Assembly: GCA_034440575.1 (NCBI GenBank)
Contig: JAOTOL010001478.1
Span: 859,001 to 923,000 of the forward strand
DNA length: 64,000 nt
Direction of reading: 5' to 3'
From: Imbricaverruca yamaguchii
Lineage: Eukaryota; Arthropoda; Thecostraca; Neoverrucidae
Positions 36,279 to 48,255 of the stretch are shown piece after piece. The translations under genes and the position numbers were made by a program. The notes under the pieces were generated by a model. It was not told the DNA's origin and did not search any database. It was given only the letters and a program-made list of their open reading frames with translations. Each line of letters opens with the position of its first letter. Position 1 is the stretch's first letter.

Positions 36279-37030
36279 CGGCGGCCGTACCTTGGCGCCC
36301 ACGCGCCCACTTGGACAACACTCCTCGGCGGCGGAGATGCAAATGTGACCATCAGACGTTGTGCAGACTCACCGTCCTTTATTGCCCGAGCCCCTCCCCC
36401 TCCCCACTCCCCAAGCCCCCTCCTACCAACCCACCGCACCCTGCACGCTGCACTTCCAGAAGAAGTGTAATTGGTTGATCACCCATTGTGGAAGAGAATG
36501 AAAACAAGAGAGGAAGAGAAAGAGGGGCTCGGGCAAGAAGGCCCCAGTGTGCTCTGTGGCGTCGACATCGAGCACGGCGGCCTCCTGAGCTTCCCTTCCA
36601 ACAGTGCATGCCAGGTACCACCCTTAAGCGCGAAAAGCAGACATTCAAGCTGACATTCTACATCAGCACAGTATGGAAAACCAGCCAGATCCCCGATGTC
36701 CCTGGTGGGCAGAGGGTGGGATTGGAGAAAAATGGACATGGAAAGAGACGAGATGAAAGGAAACGAGATGGAATGGAAGAGGATGTCGACCGCCGAACAT
36801 CAGCCGCAATATCAGCCCACGATACGACGTACCAGCTGACCTTTTATAATGTATTCTCTTGGCTGAACGTTGCGTCAGGCCTTCAACGGCCAGTCCTTGA
36901 CCGGACTTTTGACCATGCGTGGTCATATCTGATGCGAACCGTTGGAAGCAAGCAGAATCTCAGGACACCGTCTCTGACCGCCGCCGATCGTATTGCCCTG
37001 TGGTTCGCTGTCCTCTGGTCTTCTAAGCGG
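36279..37030. other. Unique DNA including a non-repetitive + frame
   Basis: An octamer ATGCAAAT is at 36337-36344 and a C/T-rich run at 36380-36425. The stop-free + frame 36488-37048 (186 codons, GTG at its start, first ATG about 40 codons in) contains TFKLTFYISTVWKTSQIPDV and is less biased than most, but I recognise no domain. Its last codons lie in the next array. Confidence 0.3.
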
Positions 37031-37568
37031 CGCTCTGCGGGCCCTTAACCGCAGCCCACTGCCCTGTGGGCTGCTGCCCGGCGGACCACTGCACGTTGCC
37101 CTGTGGGCCGCTGCCTTATGGGCCGTTAACCGCTGCTCTGTGACCCGCTGCCCTGTGGGCCGCTGCTCTGCGGACCGGCAGACCGCTGACCGCTGCCCTG
37201 GGCGACCCGCTGCCCTGTGGGCCGCTGCTCTGTGACCCGCTGCCCTGTGGGCGCTGCGTGGGCCGCTGCCCTGTGGGCCTCTGCCCTGTGGGCCGCTGCC
37301 CTGTGGGCCGCTGCCTGCCCTGTGGGCCGCTGCCCTTGGGCGCTGCCCTGCGGGCCTGCCCTGTGGGCCGCTGCTCTGTGGGCCGCTGCCCTGTGGGCCG
37401 CTGCCCTGTGGGCCGCTGCCCTGTGGGCCGCTGCCCTGTGGGCCTCTGCCCTGTGGGCCTCTGCCCTGTGGGCCGCTGCTCTGTGGGCCTCTGCCCTGTG
37501 GGCCGCTGCCCTGCGGGCCGTTAACCGCTGCTCGGTGACCCGCTGCCCCGTGGGCCGCTGACCGCTGA
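37031..37568. repeat. Minisatellite, 15-bp unit CGCTGCCCTGTGGGC, ~35 copies
   Basis: The left third is irregular (TTAACCGCTGCTCTGTGACC inserts) and the right part very regular. Variants are CTCTGTGGGC, CCTCTGCCC and single indels that shift frame near 37250, 37310 and 37340. Confidence 0.95.
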
Positions 37569-38324
37569 TCAGGCGGTCTCAGGTGCACGTGTGGCTCACC
37601 GCCTGCCCGTCAATATTGACCGCCGACCTGTGGGTGGTCGTTTCCGGCCGCAGACCAGCGGCGGTTGGTGAGCACACGGTGCCCGGGCGTCAGTCGCGAC
37701 TCGAGACTGCGAACGGTACTCACTGGTCGCGATGACGTCACAGCCAGACGGCTCGGGCGGTTCAGAACTGTCGGAAGACGTGCTTTGAAGTGGCGGTGTG
37801 ATTTGCTCTCAGCAGGTATTGCCCGATGCGGTCCCCTGTCAGACAGCTGCGCTGACGGCGCGGGGTGTGACATGGCATGGCGAGCTGCTCCCACAGGACG
37901 ACGGCGTTGCCTGATGGACGCCCCCGCCTCTGAACCACTCGGGCGGTGACTGGAGACGGAGTGGTGGTGCCTTCCTCACGGCTAAGACCCATCACCGGCG
38001 ATTATCCCGCTACAATAAACACCAGCATGCACGGCCAACACCGTGATAAATCACACGTGTGTCACTGCACGGCGGCAGAGGCGCTGCCAGGCTGACGGCC
38101 GGGGCGGACAGAAACGGCGTCAGGCCGACGCCCCGGGGCAGGACTGGCGCGGCTCGACCGTCCGGTCAAGCGAAGGAGGGGGCAGCAGAGCGCCAGCAGA
38201 GCGACGACCGTTTCTGCGACACCTCTCGCGGCGTCGCCACCAACTGCGGCACGGCGCGCTGCTGAGGACCTCCCGCGACGCCGGCCGACGGCAGCTCCTC
38301 CGACAGCGGTGACGCGGCCTCGCC
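37569..38324. other. GC-rich unique DNA, no supported gene
   Basis: A TGACGTCA is at 37733-37740. Frames over 37610-38312 overlap on both strands without any domain. Confidence 0.45.
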
Positions 38325-38490
38325 GGCGCGGGGTGGGCAGCCGTGTCAGCCGGCGCGAGGTGGGCAGCCGTGTTAGCTGGTGGGACGCCGCGTCAGCGTG
38401 TCAGTGTCAGCCGGCGCTGCGCAGTGTCAGCGTGTCAGTGTCAGCCGGCGCTGCGCCGTGTCAGCGTGTCAGTGTCGGCCGGCGGCGGCA
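38325..38490. repeat. Two adjoining short arrays (~27 bp and ~34 bp)
   Basis: About 2.5 copies of GCGCGAGGTGGGCAGCCGTG are followed by about 2.7 copies of GTGTCAGTGTCAGCCGGCGC. The shared GTGTCAGC suggests one array gave rise to the other. Confidence 0.85.
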
Positions 38491-39650
38491 GCACACCCAA
38501 CGGGCCGGACGGCGCCGGCAAAAAGGCCGGCCGCCGGTCGCGCCGGACCGCTGTCTTGTTCCGCGCCCGACGTCTTTCATGCTTGGATTACCTCAAATGA
38601 AGAGGGTGCACCGCCGGTAAATAAGCTCGCCCGGTCGAGCTGGGAGCCGGCGCGGCTACCGCTCGCTGCACTGCACACTCCGCCTGCCATGGGGCGTGGT
38701 GGGCGCCGACGAGGGGCTCGCCGCCGCCGCCGCAATCGCCAGGGTGACGCCACAAGTATTATGTGCGTATGTGTGAGATCTGTCGGACCTGGAAGATCTG
38801 CAGGAACTATGCCGCTGTCACTTTAATTGATTGGTAATTTCGAATGGAGGAACATGTTGACTGTTAGTCACTCACGTGGCTCTTTTTGATCGTCATTACA
38901 CGAAATCTATAATTAAATTGCACAAGTTGAATTTCCACAAAGCGCAATTTTAGCGCAGCACGAATTCCTTCCCGAAGGAGCATGGCAGCTTGTTTGGCGT
39001 TGTCAGCATCGGACAGTGCCCTTAATCTCACCAAATTCCATGGAACTCAGCAAATCATCACTAATCTCTCCCAAGGCTTTTGGGTTTGCTATGCAATTAT
39101 TTTGGGAAGCAACAGACAAATCAAACAGGATTACTCACATTCATTACTGTGCTTTTCTCTCAAGCTGCGAGCGCGAACAAGTTTGTGAGAGAGAGAGAGC
39201 GGGGAGCCTACTGAGTCCACCGAGCAGAAGCAAAGCTTACCTTTAGATACTGACCGTTTGATGTGCCTGCTGCACCTCCGACTACTACAGCCAGAAACGA
39301 TGACACATAGTCATAGTTAATGTTCACAGCCACATGTCTACAGGACCCAACGCCAGCTCATCGCTGCTCCACAACTTCACAGCTGAAGCTAATGAATCAT
39401 CGTTTGCTTTGCCGTCCGATTATCGAAAACGGAGACGACGTGAAGCGGTGCACACTCGTGTTTGGTGAGTTGTGTCGATTTCTGGCACGGCGTTGAGCCA
39501 CGGACCACAGGTTCGTGGCTCGGTCCAGCCTGCGCTGTGACTGATGTTGCCTGCTTTGAGTTTCCGTTGGCCACTTTACGCTGGGTCACTCTCCTCGGCG
39601 CTATTTTCCCGGGCGCCACTGGCCACAGCGTCAGCTCGCCTGCGTTTCCC
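38491..39650. other. Unique DNA, nothing recognised
   Basis: GC-rich to about 38760, then AT-richer. A short GA run lies at 39187-39200. No frame longer than about 150 codons and no domain. Confidence 0.45.
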
Positions 39651-40555
39651 CGTACCATCGTCCGACACGCTGAGAAGTGGCCGGCCGGTGTCTGCCCTGT
39701 ACTGCCCCGTACCGCCCTCCGACACCCTGAGAAGTGGCCGGCCGGTGTCTGCCCCGTACCGCCGTCCGACACCCTGAGAAGTGGCCGGCCGGTGTCTGCC
39801 CCGTACTGCCCCGTACCGCCGTCCGACACCCTGAGAAGTGGCCGGCCGGTGTCTGCCCCGTACCGCCGTCCGACACCCTGAGAAGTGGCCGGCCGGTGTC
39901 TGCCCCGTACCGCCGTCCGACACCCTGAGAAGTGGCCGGCCGGCATCTCCCCCGTACCGCCGTCCGACACACTGAGCAGTGGCCGGCCGGTGTCTGCCCC
40001 TGTACCGCCGTCCGACACCTTGAGAAGTGGCCGGCCGGTGTCTGCCCCGTACCGCCGTCCGACACACTGAGAAGTGGCCGGCCGGTGTCTGCCCCGTACC
40101 GCCGTCCGACACCCTGAGAAGTGGCCGGCCGGTGTCTGCCCCGTACCGCCGTCCGACACACCGAGAAGTGGCCGGCTGGTGTCTGCCCCGTACCGCCGTC
40201 CGACACCCTGAGAAGTGGCCGGCCGGTGTCTGCCCCGTACCGCCGTCCGACACACCGAGAAGTGGCCGGCCGGTGTCTGCCCCGTACCGCCGTCCGACAC
40301 CTTGAGAAGTGGCCGGCCGGTGTCTGCCCCGTACCGCCGTCCGACACCTTGAGAAGTGGCCGGCCGGTGTCTGCCCCGTACCGCCGTCCGACACCCTGAG
40401 AAGTGGCCGGCCGGTGTCTGCCCCGTACCGCCGTCCGACACCCTGAGAAGTGGCCGGCCGGTGTCTGCCCCGTACCGCCGTCCGACACCTTGAGAAGTGG
40501 CCGGCTGGTGTCTGCCCCGTACCGCCGTCCGACACCCTGAGAAGTGGCCGGCCGG
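39651..40555. repeat. Minisatellite, 47-bp unit, about 19 copies
   Basis: The unit combines CCGTACCGCCGTCCGACACC, CTGAGAAGTGGCCGGCCGGT and GTCTGCC. Copies are highly homogeneous. Three carry an extra CCCCGTACTG-like 9-bp insert near the left end (39700-39815), and terminal variants read ACACACTG, ACACACCG or ACCTTG. Because 47 is not divisible by three, successive copies shift frame, yet the minus strand still shows 330-400-codon frames because the unit has almost no stops. Confidence 0.97.
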
Positions 40556-40847
40556 CGGCCCGTCCCCACGCCGGGTGAGGAGGGACACGAGATATCACTC
40601 TTTTGGCTGCGCCCTTTGATCGCCACATCGGTCTTCTGGCGGGCCGTGTACGACGATCGCTGCTCGATAGCAGCCGTAGAAAAGAATAGCGTAATTAAGA
40701 GTGCGGCGCATCAGCGGCGAAATCAGCGACCGGTCACGGCAATCCCTGGGTGCCGATGGCAAAAAGCCGGCCACAAAAAGACCCCGCTGTGCCCGAATGC
40801 ATCCGAATAAACGCAACTCGAGAGGACCGTCTGACACATAATCGCAG
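40556..40847. other. Short unique spacer between two arrays
   Basis: About 290 bp. Nothing recognised. Confidence 0.5.
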
Positions 40848-41545
40848 ACGGTGTCTGGCGGGCACAAATGGACAGTGTCTGGCGGACATCAGACAGTGTC
40901 CGGTGTAGACGAGCAGAAAGTGTCTGGCGGACACAAACACAGTGTTTGGCGGACATCAGATAGTGTCCGGTGGACACGAGCAGAAAGTGTCTGGCGGACA
41001 CAAACAGTGTCTGACGGACATCAGACAGTGTCCGGTGGACACGAGCAGAAAGTGTCCGGCGGGCACAAACACAGTGTCTGGCGGACATCAGACGGTGCCC
41101 GGTGGACACGAGCAGAAAGTGTCTGGCGGACACAAACACAGTGTCTGACGGACATCAGACAGTGCCCGGTGGACACGAACAGGAAGTGTCTGACGGACAC
41201 AAGCACAGTGTCCGGCGGACACAGACAGTGTCCGGTGTAGACGAGCAGAAAGTGTCTGGCGGACACAAACACAGTGTATGGCGGACTTCAGACAGTGTCC
41301 GGTGGACACGAACAGGAAGTGTCTGGCGGACACAAACACAGTGTCTGGCGGACATCAGACAGTGTCCGGTGGACACGAACAGTAAGTGTCTGGTGGACAC
41401 AAACAGACAATGTCGAATATACGCAAGAAGACAGTGCCTGGCGGACACCACCAGACAGTGTCTGGCAGACACTAGTGAACAGTGTCTGGCAGACACTAGT
41501 GAACAGTGTATGGCACACACTAGTGGACAGTGCCTGACAGAATCT
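40848..41545. repeat. Higher-order minisatellite: 67-bp unit of three ~22-bp subunits
   Basis: Subunit 1 is GTGTCTGGCGGACACAAACA+CA, subunit 2 GTGTCTGGCGGACATCAGAC+A and subunit 3 GTGTCCGGTGGACACGAGCA+GAAA. About ten 67-bp units occur. Some lack a subunit, and the right end decays into CAGACACTAGTGAACAGTGT copies. Long minus frames are artefacts. Confidence 0.95.
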
Positions 41546-41672
41546 GGTAAGATGGTCTGGTGGCACGTCCGAAGGAGTAAGATAGATGAGTACTTCGTAC
41601 AAGGAGAACGGAGTAACCAACATGTAAGAGTGACCATAATGTCGAATAGCTGTGGCCTTCAGATGTGGCAAG

Positions 41673-41853
41673 AAGCTCACAAGGGGCGAGTGGTCTAGGG
41701 GTAAGTCGCTTGTCTCACAATCGAAAGATTGTGGGTTCGAGTCTCACCTGTCGCTACTCTTCGCCCACGACCAATCGGCGTGAGAGATTGGCGACGCTAC
41801 ATGACTCAATGATCTATGTGTCGCAAAGCCAATAACCAACCAAAAAGCTCACA
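41673..41853 (+). mobile_element. SINE family B, second full copy
   Basis: The element runs from AGGGGCGAGTGGTCTAGGGG at 41682 through B box GGGTTCGAGTC to the tail AATAACCAACCAA. An exact 9-bp target-site duplication AAGCTCACA flanks it at 41673-41681 and 41845-41853. The head, the TCGCTACTCTTCGCCC segment and ATCGGCGTGAGAGATTGGCG match the copy at 19622. Confidence 0.94.
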
Positions 41854-42460
41854 TCGTATGCAGTGACTAGTGAACCGGTGTATTATTGCCAAATATACTA
41901 AAGGTTCGTAAAACTTAAATTGCAGCGGAGGAATACATATCTATGTCACCTAAGCTGACCTTAAGAACAAGATCACAGCTATGTGGCCAGGCAGAATGAC
42001 AATTTAAGCGCTTCAACAGACATTTAAAATGTGGAAAACGGCCATCTGAAATACTACAATAGAGCTATATATTTTCCGGCACATTCTGTTTAGCTGTTGA
42101 ACGGATCAGCTATCGGTGGGCGCCAAGTGCCACCGTGCTGGCCGATGGCGAGACGCACCACACATTTATGGGCGCTGAGGTCAGCCAAAAGAGGGGTTTG
42201 GCTGACCTCTGCCTTATGCCCTCTGCCTTTGCTTCCGGCATGGTTCGGCGGGTCACAGGCTGCACAACAAACGGGGGGTGGGGAGCGGTGCAGCGGCGCC
42301 CCGCTCAGACAGCCACACCAGGGCTAACCACACCCACTGGGGGGCACGGTCCGGCAGAAGAGCACGTAGCCCCGCCGGCCGCAGCTGTAGCGTGTCGGCG
42401 TGCGCACGGGTCGGCCGTGACTGGCCGATGGCGACTGGATCGACAGCGCCTGTGTCGCGG
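41854..42460. other. Unique DNA, AT-rich then GC-rich
   Basis: No gene recognised. Composition changes sharply near 42090. Confidence 0.45.
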
Positions 42461-43142
42461 CCGACGGCGTCACCCTGTGGCCGACGGTGTCACCCTGTGG
42501 CCGACGGTGTCACCCTGTGGCCGACGGCGTCACCCTGTGGCCGACGGCGTCACCCTGTGGCCGACGGTGTCACCCTGTGGCCGACGGCGTCACCCTGTGG
42601 CCGACGGTGTCACCCTGTGGCCGACGGTGTCACCCTGTGGCCGACGGCGTCACCCTGTGGCCGACGGCGTCACCCTGTGGCCGACGGTGTCACCCTGCGG
42701 CCGACGGCGTCACCCTGTGGCCGACGGCGTCACCCTGTGGCCGACGGCGTCACCCTGTGGCCGACGGCGTCACCCTGTGGCCGACGGTGTCACCCTGTGG
42801 CCGACGGTGTCACCCTGTGGCCGACGGCGTCACCCTGTGGCCGACGGTGTCACCCTGTGGCCGACGGCGTCACCCTGTGGCCGACGGTGTCACCCTGTGG
42901 CCGACGGTGTCACCCTGTGGCCGACGGCGTCACCCTCGGCCGACGGCGTCACCCTGCGGCCGACGGCGTACCCTGTGGCCGACGGCGTCACCCTGTGGCC
43001 GACGGTGTCACCCTGTGGCCGACGGTGTCACCCTGTGGCCGACGGTGTCACCCTGTGGCCGACGGTGTCACCCTGTGGCCGACGGTGTCACCCTGTGGCC
43101 GACGGTGTCACCCTGTGGCCGACGGTGTCACCCTGTGGCCGC
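42461..43142. repeat. Minisatellite, 20-bp unit CCGACGGYGTCACCCTGTGG, 34 copies
   Basis: Nearly all variation is one C/T position: GGCGTC or GGTGTC. Left copies mix both. From about 43005 to the right end all copies are the T form. Three irregular units with small deletions lie at 42935-42980. The frame shifts by two each unit, but the sequence is stop-poor, so 200-360-codon frames result. Confidence 0.97.
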
Positions 43143-43205
43143 ACGGTGACGAGGTCGGCCGCGGCGGCTGGACGGAAACCGCTGCCGGCCAGTCCGGCTC
43201 GGATG

Positions 43206-43260
43206 GCGGTTGACGGTTGACGGTTGGCGGCTGACGGTTGGCGGTTGGCGGTTGGCGGTC
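43206..43260. repeat. 7-bp repeat GGTTGGC/GGTTGAC, about 7 copies
   Basis: GGTTGACGGTTGGCGGCTGA and similar. It lies 60 bp after the 20-bp array. Confidence 0.9.
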
Positions 43261-43557
43261 GTCGGGTGACAGTCGCCGGATGGAGAGGCAGCCAGCGTAC
43301 GACCGCAGTCGAGCCTCACCGCCCGACTGCCGAACAATCCGGGATGGCGGATAAGGCGGGCCTCGTCCACAGGACGCCGGGCGCTGACCACTGGCGGCTT
43401 ACGGAGAGGGGAGTCGGTCTGACGTAGTGACTGAGGTGGAAGGTGCTTCTCGCAAGAGTGTGAAACTATTCCCGTTTACAGGGCCTTTAAATGAATTATG
43501 TTCAAGCCGAAGTAGGGAGCTGGCAGCAGTTCTCACGAGGCGTTATCCGCAGATACC
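43261..43557. other. Unique spacer
   Basis: Nothing recognised. Confidence 0.45.
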
Positions 43558-43730
43558 CTTTTATGGAATGCGTTCGGTAGGGAATGCACAGAATGTAATT
43601 TTGGTTAATTTATATAAGATTATAATCTATATTTAAATATATCTAATAGCGTTTTATGGAATGCGTTCGGATATAGATAACCTAACGTATTTTTTATGCA
43701 CAGAATGACAGCTATGGTTAATTTATGATT
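43558..43730. repeat. Imperfect direct duplication, ~94-110 bp offset
   Basis: TTTTATGGAATGCGTTCGG occurs near 43559 and 43652. TGCACAGAATG near 43586 and 43697, each followed within 20 bp by GGTTAATTTAT, continues the match with indels. Confidence 0.8.
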
Positions 43731-44688
43731 GGGAACAGCATAGGAAGGTAAGTTCTATATTTCCCTGTTCGACACCACCTACCTACCTTGACAAGGCAGG
43801 CCTCATCATTTCACTGCACTACCTGCAAAAAATCGCTGATCGGTACTCACAACATGGCTCTTTTGGTAAGACAGCCATATTCGCTTGATCAACTTGTGTG
43901 TTATGTGGGATCGAGTGAATAGGTCTGGTATAGGTAAGGTAGATAAGTATTGATGTATGTGTGGGATGTTGGTGGATAGTTTCTTTGGAATTTGCCATGT
44001 GGTGTTGGTTTGGGTGGTAAATGTCTTTCGTCCGGGCTTATGGTGTCTTCTTATGGACTTAAACTGGATGGACCCTTGCGGCTCATAATAAGTCTCAATA
44101 CTTTATGATTGTATGACTGCTTTGGCTAATTTCGAGATTGGAGCTAGATTTGGCAGTTGGCTGATCATTTTCATGAAAAAAATTCCGCCTCTTTACACTT
44201 TTGGAGCATTTTTCTGATGATTGTGCCTTTCTGGAAACACAAAACCTCTTGAAAGTGGCTTGTGAGTTTGAAATTATCTGATCTCTGCGAAACGTGTCTA
44301 GAAGCGAACAATAACGTAATATCTCTTCCTGTCATTCAGTAATCTTCGGAGATGGGCATGACCCAATTGGCCATGCTTGTGGCCATCCCCGCGGGCTTTC
44401 GCTGGCTAGCCTGGTCACCGTTCATGAACGGGACCGAGAGGCAGGCACACACTCCGACTGCAGACCCTAGTCAGAGACGAGCTACATGTCCTTACTACAG
44501 ACTCTGGTACGGCAAACTATCGGTTCTACGATAAACACATGAATAAATGAATTGCAACACAATAAATATTCGACAGGTTGTCTACATCGCCAGCTAGATG
44601 CACTGCAGCGGAGGCGCAGTATCTGAGCGCGAGTAGGTGACGCTGCTGGGTGGCAGAGTGGCGGTGCCCACCACAGCTCATGTGGTGC
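43731..44688. other. AT-rich unique DNA, nothing recognised
   Basis: One of the most AT-rich parts of the window and essentially free of long open frames. Confidence 0.5.
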
Positions 44689-45003
44689 TCATGCCCATCG
44701 TCGGTGCCGACAATTAGTCGGCACCGACGACAGCCGGCGGCAATCACCGGCTGCCCACGTTGCGTCCGGGATTTCCCGAATGAATGCTTCCACGCGCAGC
44801 CCACAAGCGTGACCTATATCAGCTAATTTGCAGCGATGCGAATGCTGTGCAATTTTCGCAACCAATAGCCCATCATGGTGGGCAATAACTGCAACTGAAA
44901 TTTTCTCCGCTGCCATAATGGCGGACGACCTCAGGGGGCGTTCATGGCTTAATAGAACGCAGGAATTTAGAGCGTAGCAGTTGAGAAGTCGTTGAAGGGT
45001 CAT
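44689..45003 (-). other. Possible small ORF (104 codons from ATG), unknown
   Basis: From the ATG ending at 45003 the minus frame reads MTLQRLLNCYALNSC and continues. An internal ATG in a favourable context (CCGCCATTATGGCAG) begins MAAEKISVAVIAHHDGLLVA. Composition is more protein-like than most frames here, and the end overlaps the hairpin at 44698. No family is recognised. Confidence 0.15.
44698..44730. repeat. Perfect inverted repeat, 14-bp arms, 5-nt loop
   Basis: TCGTCGGTGCCGAC at 44698-44711 and its exact reverse complement at 44717-44730 enclose AATTA. A transcript from either strand would form a strong hairpin. Confidence 0.9.
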
Positions 45004-46195
45004 GAGCCCTTTAAGCCACGCAACAAACGAGGAGAAAGGCAATCACCCACATGCCTACACCTTATAGATTCCGTATGGAGTCTGCTTGTCCCTGCCTCTC
45101 TCTCTCCCTCCCTCTCTCTCTCTCGCTCTTTCCAAAAAGCCGCACCAAAGAGGGGATGCGAAGTACAGAAACGTGCCCGGTAAAATTACGGTGGAGGAGT
45201 TCGCCAATGAGCAAAGCAGAAACTGCGATAGTTGTAGATGACGATTCATTCGACGATGTAAATAGCAGAAAAGGTTTAACCAGTGATTTACTGATGTTGG
45301 TCAACATCACCAGATAGTGGTAATTCTTGCAATGTTCTTCTTGCGGATTTCTTGTAGCGGTTGCGCGACGGCGCATTTGCCGGGCTTAAGCAGCCACGCC
45401 TGGTAATAACTTTAAAAGTGTTTCGGCATTATCACTTGCTCGATTTCATCCATCTCACCATCCAGATCATGGTGGTGATCCGACCTGAATGCTTTGGATT
45501 TCAACCTTCTAGGCTACCTAACCATCCCTTCAATCAGTTTCGGGCGGAACCAACTTGAACGGCCTCTCGCGCGGTTTCGTTTGAAGGTGAACCAACCAAG
45601 AACCAACCAGCGTAGTCCCGAACACTACCACGCATCGATGAAGGAGATACTTCATCAGGGGAACCTTTTTCTCCCGAGGGGCCTGCTGGCGCCAGGTGGC
45701 TGCGGCTGCATGGTTCAGGTGCACTGCCTCGGTCTGCACCACCGGCACCACTACACCACCGAGTATGAGTGTCGCACCGTGTCTAGCTATAGAAACCTGG
45801 GTGTCCGTAACCTTTCCCCGAACACCCATAACGCTTTGAAAGCATCACTATACGGAACACGGGTGTCCACTACATCAAAATGTCCTTCGAATGCTAACAT
45901 TTGCTTCGGTACACACCGCTTATTTGGCACAGCTACAGGGCTCTCCACTGGACCGGAGCCCACCGAGCCGTTGGGCGCGGCATCAGCCGCCCCCTCCCTC
46001 CTTCCAGCCAGCACCGTCAATAGTCTTCTTCAGCGCGCTGTCTGCTGTTTGCACTGGGTTCAAGGATATTCGCACCTGGCCGTGCCCGTTCGGCCATGCG
46101 CCTCTGGCCTCGACAGCCTCTCGCCGCTGAATCGAATGGATTCCTCGCCAATTTTCACCGATTGTTTGCACGCCCGCCGGCCGGTGCCCGGTCGG
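45004..46195. other. Unique DNA with a 258-codon stop-free + frame
   Basis: A short TC-rich tract lies at 45092-45130. The + frame 45494-46270 opens at a TTG, with an internal ATG about 49 codons in (MKEILHQGNLFLPRG), is not tandemly repetitive and is only moderately GC-biased. I see no domain, signal peptide or consistent splice context. Confidence 0.25.
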
Positions 46196-46256
46196 CGCTG
46201 CAGTGGCGCCGCCGCTGCAGTCCTGCAGTGTGCAGCGCTGCAGCGCTGCAGCGGCC
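46196..46256. repeat. Cluster of CTGCAG / GCTGCAG blocks
   Basis: Six CTGCAG sites in about 60 bp with flanking GCGC, an irregular short repeat. Confidence 0.75.
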
Positions 46257-48255
46257 GTCGGCTCAATTGAGCCGGCCGCGGCGACCGCCGGCCAAACGGC
46301 GCCAAGTGGCTGCTGACACTTGCAATTAGAGCAATGGAGTAAACAGATGTTTGCTGGCCTCTTGCCGGCTCGACGTGTGACACCGTACAGTGGGGCCCGC
46401 AGAGGTCGAGCTGGCAGCGGCAGGGAAGACGGCCAAGTCGTCAGAGTATACACCTACGTATCCTGGTTGCAGCCGGTCACGTGTATCTTAGTTGGTTATT
46501 TTGGCTTTTGGGCGCTTGGTCACGTATATCTGCGAGACACCAGAGCACCAAATTCGCCCCAACAGCACGCTGTTCGCAATACGCGGGGATGGCGAGCATC
46601 TCGAATGGACGGGGTCGTTCGAGAAATTCTCCCGCACGACGTCGGTTGTGAATTGTGCCTAATTTGGCTCATTGACGTTCACCATTGCGCTTCATTTGGC
46701 TCATTTAGCCGACACTTCGTGCTTCACCCATCAGCGGTCCGGAGTTCTGCATTATGGGCGCGGCATGCAGACGGCGATTGTGGAGGAGCCCAACACGGGT
46801 CAGGTTTGGTTGATGTGGCACGTGGCGGTAACCTCCGACCCCGGCTAACCTCACCTGGAGTTGACTCCTCCCTGGGCGGCCGCCAACTCCTCCGCGCTCG
46901 GCTTTCTGGAAATCAAACAGCCAAAACTCAGGGCAAATCAAACAAAATCAAGAGCAAAGCAAGCAAAGCGCCGTGGCCATCTTGGTCGTCATGACGTCTT
47001 TCAGGGTGCGCCAGAAAATAGGCAATTGTGACACAGCGAACAGCAGGGTAGCACGCGCTGTGAACGTGGGGTGCAGCATCCAGCAACAAAAAATCATGCA
47101 GACATGAGGCAACCTGTATATGCAACAGGCTTCAGAGAACGTGCATTGCCAAACTCACGTGAACGACAAAAGAAAAACTTAAAAGACGAATGAAAATAAA
47201 CATCGGTCACTCTCAGGCGATGCAGGCAAGGCATGGTTGCCATGGTGACAGCGATCACGAATGTACCAGCGAGATACACGGGACATGTATGCATGGCTCG
47301 GGCCAAGGCGAGCGGAAATCTTACTTGTAGTCGATCGGGCGGGCCAAATCCATGTCGCAGCGCCCTGAAAGTGTTCCTCCAGCTAGACCATCACCGTCCC
47401 GCGACACCTCCGACAGTCCTTCCCGCACCCACGGCACACAGCGCGGAAAAAACGGCCGGCTCTCGCGGGAGCGACGGCGGCGCGTACCATCACGCCTACC
47501 GCGGCGGCCGCACTGACGCGCCAGTCAGCTGATTGCGCCGGCCGACCGCGCCTACAGTCAAATTTGATTGGCCAATTGAATAATGCGAGCGTACGCGGCG
47601 ATGGGCGGCATCGGGTCTCGGTGCCGTCGGAACAGGTTCCGTCGGGGTTCGGCCAGGTGGCCGCCGCTCGCCGGTCAACAGGTCTCCACACAGAGGCCGC
47701 GCCGGCGGCCCGGCCGTCGGCTGACCTTGCGGCCGCGCGCCGTGCCAATCCGGCGCTGCGAGCGGCCGGCGCGACTTGTGGCGCGCGCTCGCCGGCCGGC
47801 CGGCCCTTTGCCGGCGCCGGCCGTGCGTGCCGGCCGCGTTGCGCCGGCCGTCGCGTGTGCGCGTTGTGGGCACGTTGTCGGCCCGTCGCCCGGTGTGCAT
47901 CAGTTCTACACACGGCAGACGCGCCAATGAATTTATCGGCGCGGCCGCGACGGCGGCCGATTGCGGCCGGCCGTGGCCGGTCGGCCGCCATTCAGCGGCG
48001 CGTTAGCCGCGATGGATTTAGGTCCGCCGCGTGACACGCGCCGCAGAAGCGCCGATATTGAACAACAAAGCTAAATCAACGCGGCCGCGCCGTTACATAA
48101 ACCAAGCGAGTGAAAGCCATCGCGGATTCAATTTGACGCGAGCGCCGGCGTTCGTGGCGTGATCTGAGCGAGCCGAGCGCCGGGTCGAGCCGCCATTCGA
48201 GCGCAGCTCCTGCCGGCGGACCACGCCGGCTGGCCTTCCTCGCCTGGCGTAGTCG
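46257..48255. other. Unique DNA, very GC-rich after 47400
   Basis: The stop-free + frame 46320-46994 (224 codons) follows the previous one in a different phase, and nothing links them. Between 47400 and 48050 every frame is open and Arg/Ala/Pro-rich because of GCCGGC and CGGCCG-dense sequence. No gene recognised. Confidence 0.4.

Noticed and set aside
39389..40628. Minus-strand frames of 330-400 codons over the 47-bp array
   Set aside because: They exist only because the repeat unit is nearly stop-free. Three overlap in different phases.
42135..43220. 361- and 311-codon frames over the 20-bp array
   Set aside because: Same artefact: a 20-bp unit cycles through all three frames and contains no stop.
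47400..48050. Overlapping Ala/Arg/Pro-rich frames as genes
   Set aside because: Every frame on both strands is open here because of extreme GC content. No motif distinguishes one.
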